This document shows, piece by piece, positions 51,421 to 60,699 of a DNA stretch of 64,000 bases; the first letter of the stretch is position 1, and the number at the start of each line of letters is the position of its first letter. The DNA lies in contig JAFYXN010000004.1 in assembly GCA_017546145.1 (NCBI GenBank), positions 1 through 64,000 on the forward strand, read 5' to 3'. Both the position numbers and the translations under genes were made by a program. The notes under the pieces were generated by a model. That model did no database searches and was not told where the DNA came from. It was given only the letters and a program-made list of their open reading frames with translations. Source of the stretch: Clostridia bacterium (GTDB taxonomy: Bacteria > Bacillota > Clostridia > Monoglobales > Monoglobaceae).

Positions 51421-54027
51421 ATGGAAAACAAAAGCTATGTAATTGTTGACAGCGTTGAGGCACTTGAGAAGAAAATTCTTAGAGTAAGAGAAGCTCAAAA
51501 GAAGTTTGCCAAGTACACTCAGGAGCAGGTTGATGAGATTTTCTTAGCGGCTGCGATGGCGGCAAACAAGGCAAGAATACCGCTTGCTAAAATGGCGGTT
51601 GAGGAAACCGGAATGGGTGTTGCCGAGGACAAGGTTATAAAAAACCATTATGCATCTGAGTATATCTACAATGCGTACCGTGATACCAAAACTTGCGGTG
51701 TTGTTGAGGAAGACAAGGCTTACGGAATTAAAAAGATAGCAGAGCCTATTGGTGTTGTTGCTGCGGTTATTCCCACCACAAACCCAACATCTACTGCGAT
51801 TTTTAAGTGTCTTCTTGCGCTTAAGACAAGAAATGCAATTATTATATCACCGCATCCAAGGGCAAAGAACTGTACAATCGAGGCGGCAAAAATTGTTCTT
51901 GAAGCAGCGGTTAAGGCAGGCGCACCTGAAGGAATAATCGGCTGGATTGATGTACCGAGCCTTGATATGACCAATACTGTTATGAAGGAAGCAGACATAA
52001 TTTTGGCGACAGGCGGCCCCGGAATGGTTAAATCAGCATATTCAAGCGGAAAACCTGCTCTTGGTGTTGGTGCAGGAAACACTCCGGCGATTATTGATGA
52101 TACAGCGGATATTACACTTGCGGTTAACTCGATTATTCATTCCAAGACCTTTGACAATGGTATGATTTGCGCATCAGAGCAGTCGGTTATTGTGCCTGAC
52201 AGTATCTATAAGGCAGTAAAGAAGGAATTTGCTGATCGCGGCTGTTACTTCCTGAAGAAGGATGAGATTGACAAGGTAAGAAAGACCATTATTATAAACG
52301 GCTCGCTTAATGCAAGAATTGTTGGTCAGACTGCATACAAAATTGCGGAGCTTGCAGGTGTTAACGTTCCTGAAGAAACAAAAATTCTTATTGGAGAGGT
52401 TGAAAGTGTTGAGCTTTCAGAGGAATTTGCACATGAGAAGCTTTCTCCGGTGCTTGCGATGTATAAAGTAAAGAGCTTTGATGAGGCACTTGACAAGGCA
52501 GAAAGACTGGTTGAGGATGGCGGTTTTGGACACACATCCTCGGTTTATCTTAACGAGATTTCAGAGCAGGAAAAGCTTGAAAAATTTGCAGACAGAATGA
52601 AGACCTGCCGTATTCTGGTTAATACACCTTCATCTCAGGGCGGTATCGGTGATCTTTATAACTTCAGGCTTGCTCCGTCGCTGACACTTGGTTGCGGCTC
52701 ATGGGGCGGCAATTCGGTTTCGGAGAATGTCGGGGTTAAGCATCTTATAAATATAAAGACTGTTGCCGAGAGGAGAGAGAACATGCTTTGGTTCAGAGCG
52801 CCTGAAAAGATTTATATAAAGAAGGGTTGTCTTCCTGTTGCCCTTGACGAATTGAAAACGGTTATGGGCAAGAAAAGAGCAGTTATTGTTACTGATAACT
52901 TCCTTTACGAAAACGGGTATACAAAGGCTATCACACAGAAGCTTGACGAGATGGGAATCCAGCATGCGACATTCTTTAATGTTGAGCCTGACCCGACACT
53001 TGCTTGTGCAAAAGAGGGCGCGGCACAGATGACTGCGTTTGCTCCTGACTGCATTATTGCACTTGGCGGTGGCAGCGCGATGGATGCTGCCAAGATTATG
53101 TGGGTTATGTACGAGCATCCTGAGGCAGACTTCATGGATATGGCGATGAGATTTTCAGATATAAGAAAGAGAATTTATACCTTCCCCAAGATGGGTGAGA
53201 AGGCGTACTTTATTGCAATTCCTACATCTGCCGGAACAGGCTCGGAGGTTACACCGTTTGCGGTTATTACAGACGAGAAGTCAGGGGTTAAATATCCTCT
53301 TGCGGATTACGAGCTTATGCCCAACATGGCAATTGTGGATACAGATATGCACATGACAGCTCCCAAGGGTCTTACTGCGGCATCGGGTATTGATGCTGTG
53401 ACACACGCGATTGAGGCTTATGCTTCCATGCTTGCGACAGACTACACCGACGGACTTGCACTTAAGGCTCTTAAGGTTATTTTTGAGTACCTTCCCAAGG
53501 CGTACGAGAACGGACTTACAGACGTGAAGGCAAGAGAGAAGATGGCAAATGCGGCTACAATGGCAGGTATGGCTTTTGCGAATGCGTTTCTTGGTATTTG
53601 CCATTCAATGGCTCACAAGCTTGGAGCGTTCCATCACCTTCCTCACGGCGTTGCAAACGCGCTGATGATTGAAGAGGTTATGAGGTTCAACGCATCCGAA
53701 ACACCTGTTAAGATGGGTACGTTCTCTCAGTATGACCATCCGCACACAATGGCTCGCTATGCTGAGATTGCTGAGTATCTTGGACTTGGCGGCAAGACTG
53801 ATGCAGAAAAGTTTGAGAATTTAATCAAGGCTATTGCAGAGCTTAAGGAAAAGGTTGGCATTAAGAGAACGGTCAAGGATTACGGAATAGATGAAAAGGC
53901 GTTTATGGACGGACTTGACGAAATGGTAGAACAGGCGTTTGACGACCAGTGCACGGGTGCGAACCCCAGATACCCGTTGATGAGCGAAATCAAGGATATG
54001 TACCTTAATGCATATTACGGAAAGTAA
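51421..54027 (+). CDS. adhE: Bifunctional aldehyde/alcohol dehydrogenase
   Basis: An 868-aa AdhE that reduces acetyl-CoA to acetaldehyde and then ethanol, regenerating NAD. The N-terminal aldehyde dehydrogenase half has AVIPTTNPTSTAIFKCL and the catalytic Cys in FDNGMICASEQS. The C-terminal iron alcohol dehydrogenase half has IIALGGGSAMDAAK, PTSAGTGSEVTPF and the iron-binding histidines in GICHSMAHKLGAFHHLPHG. The start is the ATG at 51421 after GGGAGG. AdhE forms filaments (spirosomes) in the cytoplasm. It is monocistronic or shares its transcript with the kinase-like gene 30 nt downstream. It shows fermentative metabolism in the host. Confidence 0.97.
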   Translation: MENKSYVIVDSVEALEKKILRVREAQKKFAKYTQEQVDEIFLAAAMAANKARIPLAKMAVEETGMGVAEDKVIKNHYASEYIYNAYRDTKTCGVVEEDKAYGIKKIAEPIGVVAAVIPTTNPTSTAIFKCLLALKTRNAIIISPHPRAKNCTIEAAKIVLEAAVKAGAPEGIIGWIDVPSLDMTNTVMKEADIILATGGPGMVKSAYSSGKPALGVGAGNTPAIIDDTADITLAVNSIIHSKTFDNGMICASEQSVIVPDSIYKAVKKEFADRGCYFLKKDEIDKVRKTIIINGSLNARIVGQTAYKIAELAGVNVPEETKILIGEVESVELSEEFAHEKLSPVLAMYKVKSFDEALDKAERLVEDGGFGHTSSVYLNEISEQEKLEKFADRMKTCRILVNTPSSQGGIGDLYNFRLAPSLTLGCGSWGGNSVSENVGVKHLINIKTVAERRENMLWFRAPEKIYIKKGCLPVALDELKTVMGKKRAVIVTDNFLYENGYTKAITQKLDEMGIQHATFFNVEPDPTLACAKEGAAQMTAFAPDCIIALGGGSAMDAAKIMWVMYEHPEADFMDMAMRFSDIRKRIYTFPKMGEKAYFIAIPTSAGTGSEVTPFAVITDEKSGVKYPLADYELMPNMAIVDTDMHMTAPKGLTAASGIDAVTHAIEAYASMLATDYTDGLALKALKVIFEYLPKAYENGLTDVKAREKMANAATMAGMAFANAFLGICHSMAHKLGAFHHLPHGVANALMIEEVMRFNASETPVKMGTFSQYDHPHTMARYAEIAEYLGLGGKTDAEKFENLIKAIAELKEKVGIKRTVKDYGIDEKAFMDGLDEMVEQAFDDQCTGANPRYPLMSEIKDMYLNAYYGK

Positions 54028-54057
54028 AAGCCGATTTTTTGAAAAGGAGGAACGAAT

Positions 54058-54807
54058 ATGAAACTTGATAATGTAATTGCGGTAAGAACAAATAAGACAG
54101 TGTATCGCGAAGGCGATACTGCGGTAAAACTGTTTGATGCGGATTTCTCAAAGGCTGATGTTCTTAATGAGGCTCTTAATCAGGCAAGAATTGAAGAAAC
54201 CGGACTTAATATACCCAAGATTGAAGCGGTAACAACCTTTGACGGAAAGTGGGCAATTGTATCGGAGTTTATTGAAGGCAAGACGTTGGCGGCAATCATG
54301 GACGAAAATCCTGAAAAGCTTGACGAGCATCTTGAAATGTTTGTTGACCTTCAGATAAAGGTACATTCAATGACTGCGCCTGCCCTTAACAGCCTTAAGG
54401 ATAAGATGGACAGAAAGATTTCAATGGCAGACCTTGATGCTACAACACGGTATGAGCTGCATACAAGACTGCATTCCATGCCCAAGCACAACAAGGTTTG
54501 TCACGGTGACTTTAACCCCAGTAATATTATAATTACTGCTGACGGCACACCGTATATACTGGACTGGTCACACGCAACACGCGGCAATGCATCTGCGGAT
54601 GTTGCAAGAACTTACCTTTTGTTCTGCCTTGCAGGCAAGGAAGAGCTTGCTAAGAAGTATCTTGAGCTGTTCTGCAAAAAGAGCGACACAGCAAGACAGT
54701 ATGTTCAAAAGTGGATGCCTATTGTTGCGGCATCGCAGTCGGTAAAGGGCAACCCTGAAGAAAGAGAGTTTTTGCTCTCGTGGGTTGATGTTGTGGATTA
54801 CGAATAG
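54058..54807 (+). CDS. Aminoglycoside-phosphotransferase-family protein
   Basis: A 249-aa protein with the APH/choline kinase fold. The N-lobe begins VYREGDTAVKLF, with the ATP-binding Lys in VKLF. The hinge is SEFIEGKTLAAIM. The catalytic loop CHGDFNPSNIII and the metal-binding YILDWSHATRG are intact. It is shorter than choline kinases and lacks clear substrate residues. Members phosphorylate small molecules or sugars; an antibiotic role is unlikely here, since it sits in a core region directly after adhE. A GGAGG site is 8-9 nt upstream. Confidence 0.8.
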   Translation: MKLDNVIAVRTNKTVYREGDTAVKLFDADFSKADVLNEALNQARIEETGLNIPKIEAVTTFDGKWAIVSEFIEGKTLAAIMDENPEKLDEHLEMFVDLQIKVHSMTAPALNSLKDKMDRKISMADLDATTRYELHTRLHSMPKHNKVCHGDFNPSNIIITADGTPYILDWSHATRGNASADVARTYLLFCLAGKEELAKKYLELFCKKSDTARQYVQKWMPIVAASQSVKGNPEEREFLLSWVDVVDYE

Positions 54808-54823
54808 TTTTTATGGAAATTTA

Positions 54824-54866
54824 AAAAGGGGCTGTTTAAAAACATAGTTTTTAAACAGCCCCTTTT
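54824..54866. terminator. Strong bidirectional terminator
   Basis: A 20-bp perfect stem (54824-54843 with 54847-54866) and 3-nt loop, with A- and T-runs, lies between the plus-strand phosphotransferase-family gene and the convergent upp gene. Confidence 0.95.
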
Positions 54867-54876
54867 GTATTTTAAA

Positions 54877-55503
54877 TTAAAGTGTACCGAAAAGACGGTC
54901 GCCTGCGTCGCCCAGACCGGGTACTATATACGCGTTTTCGTTAAGACATTCGTCAAGCACTCCTACAAACAAATCAACGTCGGGATGGTCTTTCTGAAGG
55001 ACTTCGATGCCCTCGGGAGCGGCAATCATGCAGGCAAAGCGGATGTTCTTTGCGCCGCGTTTTTTAATAAATTCAATTGCCGCACTGCCGCTGCCGCCTG
55101 TTGCCAGCATTGGGTCAAGAACAATGACCTCACGCTCTGCAATGTCGGTTGGAAGCTTGCAGTAATACTCGGAGGGAAGATGGGTATCATGGTCGCGTTC
55201 AAGACCTATATGACCCACCTTTGCGGCAGGAATAATATCAAGAAACGGCTCGACCATTCCAAGACCTGCACGCAGTATTGGAACAAGAACAGGCTGCTTT
55301 TCAACAAGCTTGCCATTTGTTTTGCACAGGGGAGTTTCGACGGATACCTCCTGCATGGGCAGTTCTTTTGTTGCTTCGTATGCGATAAGTCTGCCGATTT
55401 CGTATACAAGATTTCTGAAATCCTTAACGTTTGTGTCTTTGTTTCGAAGAAGAGTGAATTTATGTGTCAAAAGACTGTGGTTTAAAATATTAACACGGCT
55501 CAT
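54877..55503 (-). CDS. upp: Uracil phosphoribosyltransferase
   Basis: A 208-aa enzyme that makes UMP from uracil and PRPP in pyrimidine salvage. The start is set at 55503 ([20 protein letters not shown]) after AAAGAGGTTT; the frame is open 15 codons further up without family support. PRPP-binding motif [15 protein letters not shown], flexible loop [14 protein letters not shown], and C-terminal uracil site [14 protein letters not shown] are present. Full length and intact. It marks the last host gene before the prophage. Confidence 0.96.
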   Translation of the reverse strand: MSRVNILNHSLLTHKFTLLRNKDTNVKDFRNLVYEIGRLIAYEATKELPMQEVSVETPLCKTNGKLVEKQPVLVPILRAGLGMVEPFLDIIPAAKVGHIGLERDHDTHLPSEYYCKLPTDIAEREVIVLDPMLATGGSGSAAIEFIKKRGAKNIRFACMIAAPEGIEVLQKDHPDVDLFVGVLDECLNENAYIVPGLGDAGDRLFGTL

Positions 55504-55571
55504 ACAAAAAACCTCTTTCGTAAAATGTAAATTTAATATATTATACAATATAATTTTGGCTTTGTCCAGTA

Positions 55572-56231
55572 TCAGTCTTTAAATTCGCGAATAAGGAGCT
55601 TGGGAATACCAAGAACCCGACAATGCTCCAAATCCTCGTTTTCAATTTTTACCGTCGGGTGGTTGGGGTTAATCGGAACAAGCCTTAGCCAGTCCTCGCC
55701 AAATTTGTATTCGATGCGTTTAAGGGTTGCGTTTTCGTCGCCGTATATCACAACGCCTGTCTGACCGCTGTAATCCATGGTGGACTGCTTCAGCACAAGA
55801 ACCTTGTCGCCCTCCTGATATTGCGGATACATGCTGTCGCCTTTTACGCGCAGCACAAAATAGTCATCTTTGCCGTGACCGGTAAGATATTCTGATGGAA
55901 TTTTTATTTTGTCGCCTTCCCAGTCCTCAACGGCAATATGCTCATATCCTGCCGCGACTTCGCCGATAACGGGAAATTCGACATATTCTTCTGTAATATC
56001 GGGGGAATGGAGGTTTTTATAAAGTTCCTCTTTATCCCAGCCCAATAATGTGCCCGAAGATAAATTCAGTGCCTTTTCTATCATTGAAATTGCCTCAACG
56101 GGAATTTTTCTGGTATCTCCGGTTTCGTATCGCTGTAGGGTTGATTTAGCAATACCTGTAAGCCGTGACAGTTCTCCAAGACTTATTCCCTTTTCGTTTC
56201 TTGATTTTTTTATTAGTTCATTGTGTAACAT
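55572..56231 (-). CDS. CI/LexA-like phage repressor with S24 autoprotease
   Basis: A 219-aa repressor. An N-terminal XRE HTH ([20 protein letters not shown], residues 16-35) is followed by a linker and an S24 peptidase domain. The domain has the self-cleavage site Ala94-Gly95 (GEVAAGYEH), the catalytic Ser133 in VKGDSMYPQ and the Lys171 base in NATLKRIEY. This is the design of repressors that cleave themselves with RecA help after DNA damage. The gene faces away from the phage genes, and four operator copies lie in the 220 nt upstream. It therefore maintains lysogeny and allows SOS induction. Confidence 0.92.
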   Translation of the reverse strand: MLHNELIKKSRNEKGISLGELSRLTGIAKSTLQRYETGDTRKIPVEAISMIEKALNLSSGTLLGWDKEELYKNLHSPDITEEYVEFPVIGEVAAGYEHIAVEDWEGDKIKIPSEYLTGHGKDDYFVLRVKGDSMYPQYQEGDKVLVLKQSTMDYSGQTGVVIYGDENATLKRIEYKFGEDWLRLVPINPNHPTVKIENEDLEHCRVLGIPKLLIREFKD

Positions 56232-56267
56232 TCAGGTTCACCGCCTTAAGATTATTATATCCTAAAT

Positions 56268-56443
56268 GTTTCATTTTTGCAACACTTTTTTAAAATTAAT
56301 CAAGAAAGTTTCAAAAATGGGTTGACAAGTCAGGAAAATTCTGGTAATATATGTTTGTCCCAAAAATGAAACGGCAGGAGGGAAAATGAAAGTAATTTAC
56401 AAAACAAAATATTTTTTTAACTTAAAAGTCCCAAAAATGGGAC
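56268..56443. promoter_or_regulatory. Four-copy phage operator array
   Basis: Four 16-bp sites share the pattern GTYYCA-nnnn-TGRRAC, some with a degenerate half: GTTTCATTTTTGCAAC (56268-56283), GTTTCAAAAATGGGTT (56308-56323), GTCCCAAAAATGAAAC (56357-56372) and GTCCCAAAAATGGGAC (56428-56443). The last is almost a perfect palindrome. They bracket the divergent promoter, and the fourth lies inside a small ORF, so a looped or cooperative repression complex is plausible. The cognate protein is presumably the repressor at 55572. Confidence 0.82.
56322..56350 (+). promoter_or_regulatory. Rightward phage promoter
   Basis: TTGACA (56322-56327) and TAATAT (56345-56350) with 17-nt spacing, lying between the second and third operator copies, facing the phage genes. 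Confidence 0.8.
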
Positions 56444-56460
56444 AAAAAGAGGCGGTGTAG
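56386..56460 (+). CDS. 24-aa phage micro-ORF
   Basis: It starts MKVIYKTKYFFNLKVPKMGQ, has a strong AGGAGGG site and is the first frame after the rightward promoter. The fourth operator is inside it. It ends 1 nt before the next ORF, so it may serve mainly to couple translation. No family recognised. Confidence 0.4.
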   Translation: MKVIYKTKYFFNLKVPKMGQKEAV

Positions 56461-56461
56461 A

Positions 56462-56671
56462 ATGGAGTTGACGCACCCTAATATTTTGAGGACAGAAAAA
56501 TTTGGAAGCTATGAACGGAATGAGGAGGCTTGTGTTTGTGTAAAATGCAAAGGAAGAATTGATGCGGCAGATGATGAGCCGTGTGAGGATAGGGAGAAAA
56601 GGATTTTTTGCTCTGAGGAATGTTTTTTGGAGTTTTACGGATACAGAAGGCTGAGGCTTGATTCAATATAA
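56462..56671 (+). CDS. Small phage zinc-finger protein
   Basis: A 69-aa protein with CVKCKGRI and IFCSEECFLEFY, a treble-clef-like CxxC...CxxxC pair typical of small phage early proteins. Function unknown. It is followed 16 nt later by the ArpU-like gene. Confidence 0.65.
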   Translation: MELTHPNILRTEKFGSYERNEEACVCVKCKGRIDAADDEPCEDREKRIFCSEECFLEFYGYRRLRLDSI

Positions 56672-56687
56672 AAAACGGAGGGTTAAG

Positions 56688-57062
56688 ATGACAAAAAAAG
56701 AGCTTATGCAGGTGTACTACCTGAATAAAGAAATCATAAATGAAACAGAGGAGCTTGTGGAGCTTAAGATTAAGGCAAGGCGCAGAGCGGGGGAAACGCG
56801 CAATCCCAAGCTGGAGAGCTTGATTGCATTAAGAGAAAAGGAGATTGTCGAAAAGGTAAGACGGTGTACGGCGCTGAGGGATAAGATTAATGAGTTTATA
56901 AACAGCATTGACGACAGCCTAACACGGCAGATAATTTATTATCGCTATGCAAAGTGCATGACGTGGCGGCAGGTTGCATACATGACAGGCGGCTATAACA
57001 CCGAGGAAGGGGTTCGCAAAATTTCGGAGAGGTATTTAAAAAAGGTTACGTCCGTGGATTAA
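56688..57062 (+). CDS. Phage late-transcription regulator-like protein (DUF1492/ArpU-like)
   Basis: A 124-aa helical protein. The ATG at 56688 follows GGAGGG; the frame is open upstream to 56658. The C-terminal half, RQIIYYRYAKCMTWRQVAYM followed by YNTEEGVRKISERYLKK, is a sigma-region-4-like HTH as in RinA/ArpU/DUF1492 proteins that switch on phage late genes. The N-terminal half is a coiled helix (LRDKINEFINSI). Its position directly before packaging genes fits that role. Confidence 0.75.
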   Translation: MTKKELMQVYYLNKEIINETEELVELKIKARRRAGETRNPKLESLIALREKEIVEKVRRCTALRDKINEFINSIDDSLTRQIIYYRYAKCMTWRQVAYMTGGYNTEEGVRKISERYLKKVTSVD

Positions 57063-57138
57063 ATTTGTTTAAGTTTGAAAGTTGTCCGCAAAGTCCGTTT
57101 TGTCCGTGTATAATTTGAAACAAGAAAGAGGCGAGGAA

Positions 57139-57402
57139 ATGAAAACACAAAAAAACAGCAAGGCAAATTCAGAGGACCGTCTTGTTACGGATTATATACT
57201 TTCAAAAAAGAAAGAGGCGTGCGACATTGTTGATAAAATAATGCAGGAATTTAAAAGCGAAGAACGCATAGCCAATGCGCCTCTTAATCAGCTTTCGTCG
57301 GTGATGGGGACTTTGCTTGAAAGGTTTGGCGCGGACGAGAAGGAAAAGGCGTCTGACGGTACGCTGGCAGAAATATTTGGAGATTTTGAGGATATAAGGT
57401 GA
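57139..57402 (+). CDS. Small phage protein before terminase (possible small subunit)
   Basis: An 87-aa acidic, helical protein. The ATG at 57139 follows GAGGCGAGG; the frame is open to 57082 without a site. It lies 4 nt before the large terminase gene, where the small subunit usually is, but it lacks a clear HTH (MQEFKSEERIANAPLNQLSS is the central part). I call it a candidate only. Confidence 0.55.
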   Translation: MKTQKNSKANSEDRLVTDYILSKKKEACDIVDKIMQEFKSEERIANAPLNQLSSVMGTLLERFGADEKEKASDGTLAEIFGDFEDIR

Positions 57403-57406
57403 GCAG

Positions 57407-58609
57407 ATGAGAAAGTACAAAAAGCTTACAGAAAAGCAAAACGAGCTTTTAGAGATTGCCAAGGGCGGACTTCGGAGGATAAATATTCTTCATGGGAGCG
57501 TCAGGTCGGGCAAGACGTGGATAAGCCTTGTGCTGTGGTGTATATGGATAAGAAATATGCCTGCTGATAAGGCGTATATAATGACAGCAAAGACGCTGAC
57601 TACGCTTAAACGAAATTGTCTGGATTTGCTTGAGGTGCTGGCAGGAAAGAATAATTTTAAATATTCACTGTCAAAAAAAGAAGGAGAGCTGTTTGGCAGA
57701 AGGATTTATCTGGAGGGGGTAAACGATTCGGGGGCAGAGAGTAAAATTCGCGGGATGACCCTTCAGGGAGCGTATTGCGATGAGATTACTCTTTTTAATG
57801 AGGATTTTTTCAATATGTTGCTTTCAAGACTTTCAGAATCCGAGGCAAAGCTGTTTGGAACAACCAACCCCGACAACCCCAATCACTGGTTTAAGATAAA
57901 TTATATTGACCGACGCGACGAGCTTGACTTCTTTATAATGGAGTTTTTAATAGACGACAATACGTTTTTGGACGAAAGGTATGTTGAGGAGCTGAAAAAG
58001 GAGTATACAGGAGTTTTTTACAAAAGATTTATTCTTGGCGAGTGGTGCAGTGCTGAGGGGCTTGTTTATCCCATGTTTGATAAAGAGAAGCATATTGTAA
58101 GTGAAATACCGGAGCAATTTGGAGAGGCAGAGTATTATATTTCAATAGACTATGGAACTCTCAATCCGTGCAGCATGGGCTTGTGGCGCCTTGATAATTC
58201 GTGTGCGGTCAGAATTTGCGAGAGTTATTACTCGGGAAGGCAGAAAAGAGAGCAGCTGACGGATGAGGAGTATTATAGGATGCTGGAGGATTTGGCAGGG
58301 GACAAGGCTATAAAGTGTGTAATAGTTGACCCGTCTGCGGCAAGCTTTATCACCGCAATACGGCGGCACGGGCGGTTTGCCGTAAGAAAGGCAAATAACA
58401 ATGTTCTTGACGGAATCCGAATCACCGGCACGCTTTTGCAAAGCGGCAAGCTGCTGTTTTCTGAAGACTGTAAGGATGCCATAAGGGAGTTTGGGATATA
58501 TTCGTGGGATGAAACCAAAGAGGAAGACCGGGTGGTAAAGGAGTCGGACCATGCTATGGATGATATAAGATATTTTTGTGCAACGATTGCCGCAAAGAGG
58601 TTGCTTTAA
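57407..58609 (+). CDS. Terminase large subunit (PBSX type)
   Basis: A 400-aa DNA-packaging motor and nuclease. Walker A is HGSVRSGKTW (residues 29-38), Walker B is in GAYCDEITLFNED, the coupling region is GTTNPDNPNHWFK, and the RNase H-like nuclease begins YISIDYGTLNPCSMGLWR with IVDPSAASF. Full length. It cuts and pumps phage DNA into the head through the portal encoded next. PBSX-type terminases occur in headful phages and also in defective particles that package host DNA. Confidence 0.93.
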   Translation: MRKYKKLTEKQNELLEIAKGGLRRINILHGSVRSGKTWISLVLWCIWIRNMPADKAYIMTAKTLTTLKRNCLDLLEVLAGKNNFKYSLSKKEGELFGRRIYLEGVNDSGAESKIRGMTLQGAYCDEITLFNEDFFNMLLSRLSESEAKLFGTTNPDNPNHWFKINYIDRRDELDFFIMEFLIDDNTFLDERYVEELKKEYTGVFYKRFILGEWCSAEGLVYPMFDKEKHIVSEIPEQFGEAEYYISIDYGTLNPCSMGLWRLDNSCAVRICESYYSGRQKREQLTDEEYYRMLEDLAGDKAIKCVIVDPSAASFITAIRRHGRFAVRKANNNVLDGIRITGTLLQSGKLLFSEDCKDAIREFGIYSWDETKEEDRVVKESDHAMDDIRYFCATIAAKRLL

Positions 58610-58624
58610 AAAGGAGAAAAAATT

Positions 58625-59950
58625 ATGTTTGAAGGATTAAAAGAGATTTTTGGAAGGAGAAAAGTGGGAATGTACGATAAAAATTCGCTGAAGAGTATTT
58701 TGGGAGCAGAGATTGCCATATCACCTCAAATGGCAGAGCAGCAGCGTGTATGGAACGAGCTGTATGAGAATGAGGGAGGACTGCATTTGCCTGCGGCAAT
58801 TTCTTTTGAAATGGCAAGAATGATAACGCTTGAATTAAATTCAAAAATTACAGGCGGAAAAAGGGCAGAATACCTGAATGACAGCTACAGGCAGGTGATA
58901 GAGAACATCAGGATTCCTGTGGAATACGGATGTGCCAAGGGCGGACTTGTAATGAAGCCCTATGTTGCAGGAGGCAAGATAAAAGTGGATTTTATCAATG
59001 CGGACGAGTTCTTTCCGACGGCTTTTGATGAAACAGGACGTATAACAGGTGCAGTCTTTGCGCAAACGCTTACGAAGGACGGTGCGTTTTATACAAGGCT
59101 GGAGATGCACAGGCTTTTGGAAGGTCAGTATGAGATTACAAACCGTGCCTTCAGAAGTATAACGCGCGGAAGCATCGGGCGCGAGATACCTCTTAAGTCG
59201 GTTGCGGAGTGGTCACAGCTTGCAGAAAGTATTGTAATAGGAAACGTCAAAAAGCCGCTTTTTGGCTACTTCAGACCTGCGGTTGCAAATGTTTTGGAGC
59301 CCGGGGCGCCGGTGGGCAGCTCGGTTTTTGCCAATGCGGTAAATCTGATACGTGATGCAGACCGACAGTACGAGAGATTTTTATGGGAGTTTGAAAGCGG
59401 AGAGCGCGCGCTGATTGCAAACGCCATGGCGTTTAAGCGTGACAAGGACGGCAGACCCAAGCTTCCTGACAGAAGGCTTTATAAAACACTTGACGTTGAG
59501 GATGTGGATTTCTTCCGTGAATGGTCTCCGCAAATTCGTGAGGAAGCCTTTGCAAACGGACTTGACAAGATATTCAGGCAGATAGAGTTTAACTGCGGCT
59601 TTGCGTACGGTACGCTTTCGACCCTTAATAACAACGACAAAACCGCTGAAGAAATCAGGGTATCAAGGCAACGAAGCTATACTACTGTTACCGATAACCA
59701 GAAGGCACTGAAAAATGCTCTTAACGATTTGATTTATGCGATGGATGTATGGTGTACGCTTTACAATCTGGCGCCAATAGGCGAGTACAGTGTTGAATAT
59801 GACTTTGATGACAGCATTGCGGCAGACAGAAAAACCGAGTTTGATGAGAAAAGTCAGCTTGTTGAAGCCAAAATCATGCAGCCGTGGGAGTTCAGGATGT
59901 GGTATTTTGGTGAGGACGAGGAAACCGCAAAGCGAATGATTGCGGGTTAA
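58625..59950 (+). CDS. Portal protein (SPP1 Gp6-like)
   Basis: A 441-aa head portal. It forms the 12-fold ring through which DNA enters, linking the terminase, head and tail. Landmarks are ISFEMARMITLELNSKITGG, VEYGCAKGGLVMKPY, NEADEFFPTA-like INADEFFPTAFDE, and LSTLNNNDKTAEEIRVSRQR near the crown. It starts 15 nt after the terminase. The next 155 nt hold no gene, where a minor head protein would normally be. Confidence 0.9.
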   Translation: MFEGLKEIFGRRKVGMYDKNSLKSILGAEIAISPQMAEQQRVWNELYENEGGLHLPAAISFEMARMITLELNSKITGGKRAEYLNDSYRQVIENIRIPVEYGCAKGGLVMKPYVAGGKIKVDFINADEFFPTAFDETGRITGAVFAQTLTKDGAFYTRLEMHRLLEGQYEITNRAFRSITRGSIGREIPLKSVAEWSQLAESIVIGNVKKPLFGYFRPAVANVLEPGAPVGSSVFANAVNLIRDADRQYERFLWEFESGERALIANAMAFKRDKDGRPKLPDRRLYKTLDVEDVDFFREWSPQIREEAFANGLDKIFRQIEFNCGFAYGTLSTLNNNDKTAEEIRVSRQRSYTTVTDNQKALKNALNDLIYAMDVWCTLYNLAPIGEYSVEYDFDDSIAADRKTEFDEKSQLVEAKIMQPWEFRMWYFGEDEETAKRMIAG

Positions 59951-60105
59951 GTAATAATTTTGATGCTTTAAAGGGGCGCGCAAAAATATCAGAAGAAGAT
60001 TTCAAAAACCAAAATATAGTTTTGGTGTTGGTCCGGAATGACGTTAAACTATCGGATAAATGCAGAAAGCAACTGCGATAACAAACTGAAAGGAGTTATA
60101 AGCTT
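59951..60105. other. Gap between portal and scaffold, no minor head gene
   Basis: It holds an inverted repeat (AACCAAAATATAGTTTTGGT region near 60008-60027) and AT-rich sequence. No ORF with a site is seen. Related phages encode a minor head protein of several hundred residues here. Confidence 0.5.
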
Positions 60106-60669
60106 ATGACAAGAGATGATTTAAGAGGGATTGTTGAAGGAATTACAGACGAACAATTAAAGCAAATTCTGGATATACATTCCCGCGGAATCGGAAAGGC
60201 AAAGGGAGAGGTTGAGGAGTTAAAGCTCAAGCTCTCAAAGGCAGAGGAAGATCTGGCTGCAGGCGTTGATACGGCAAAGCTGCTTGAGGAAAGTCAGTGT
60301 GAGGCAGAAAAATTAAGGGTAAGAATTGAGGAGCTGCAAAAAGTCATTGACCAAAACGAGGCAGAGGCGGCATCGGCAAAAAGCCGTAAGGAGCAGGAAG
60401 AGCGCTTTGAGTGTGCGGCAGGAAATGCGAGGTTTATAAATGATTTTACCAAACGCGGATTGCTTGCAGAGTTTTTGGACGCGGTTAGGGACGAAAAAAA
60501 TGCGGGCAGAGCTGACGGTGAGATATTTGAAGAGCTTGCAAAGGGACGCGATAATCTGTTTATGCCAAAGGATGACGTTCCGTCAGTAATATCGTCGACC
60601 ATGGGGTTTGGCGGGCAGATTACTGATGGTGACGTGCGCGAAATTATGGGGCTTGGGCCTCAGATTTAA
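60106..60669 (+). CDS. Phage scaffolding protein (Gp20-type)
   Basis: A 187-aa protein with an N-terminal helix (LRGIVEGITDEQLKQILDIH) and a long coiled coil (VEELKLKLSKAEEDL, then AEKLRVRIEELQKVIDQNE). A C-terminal region binds capsid in this family (FGGQITDGDVREIMGLG). It guides capsid assembly and is then lost. AAAGGAG precedes the start, and it sits directly before the capsid gene. Confidence 0.85.
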   Translation: MTRDDLRGIVEGITDEQLKQILDIHSRGIGKAKGEVEELKLKLSKAEEDLAAGVDTAKLLEESQCEAEKLRVRIEELQKVIDQNEAEAASAKSRKEQEERFECAAGNARFINDFTKRGLLAEFLDAVRDEKNAGRADGEIFEELAKGRDNLFMPKDDVPSVISSTMGFGGQITDGDVREIMGLGPQI

Positions 60670-60699
60670 AAACTAATATAAAAAGGAGATATTTTAATT

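Noticed and set aside
54058-54807. An aminoglycoside resistance gene
   Set aside because: Only the general kinase fold is shared; it lies in a core operon after adhE and shows no resistance-type substrate motif.
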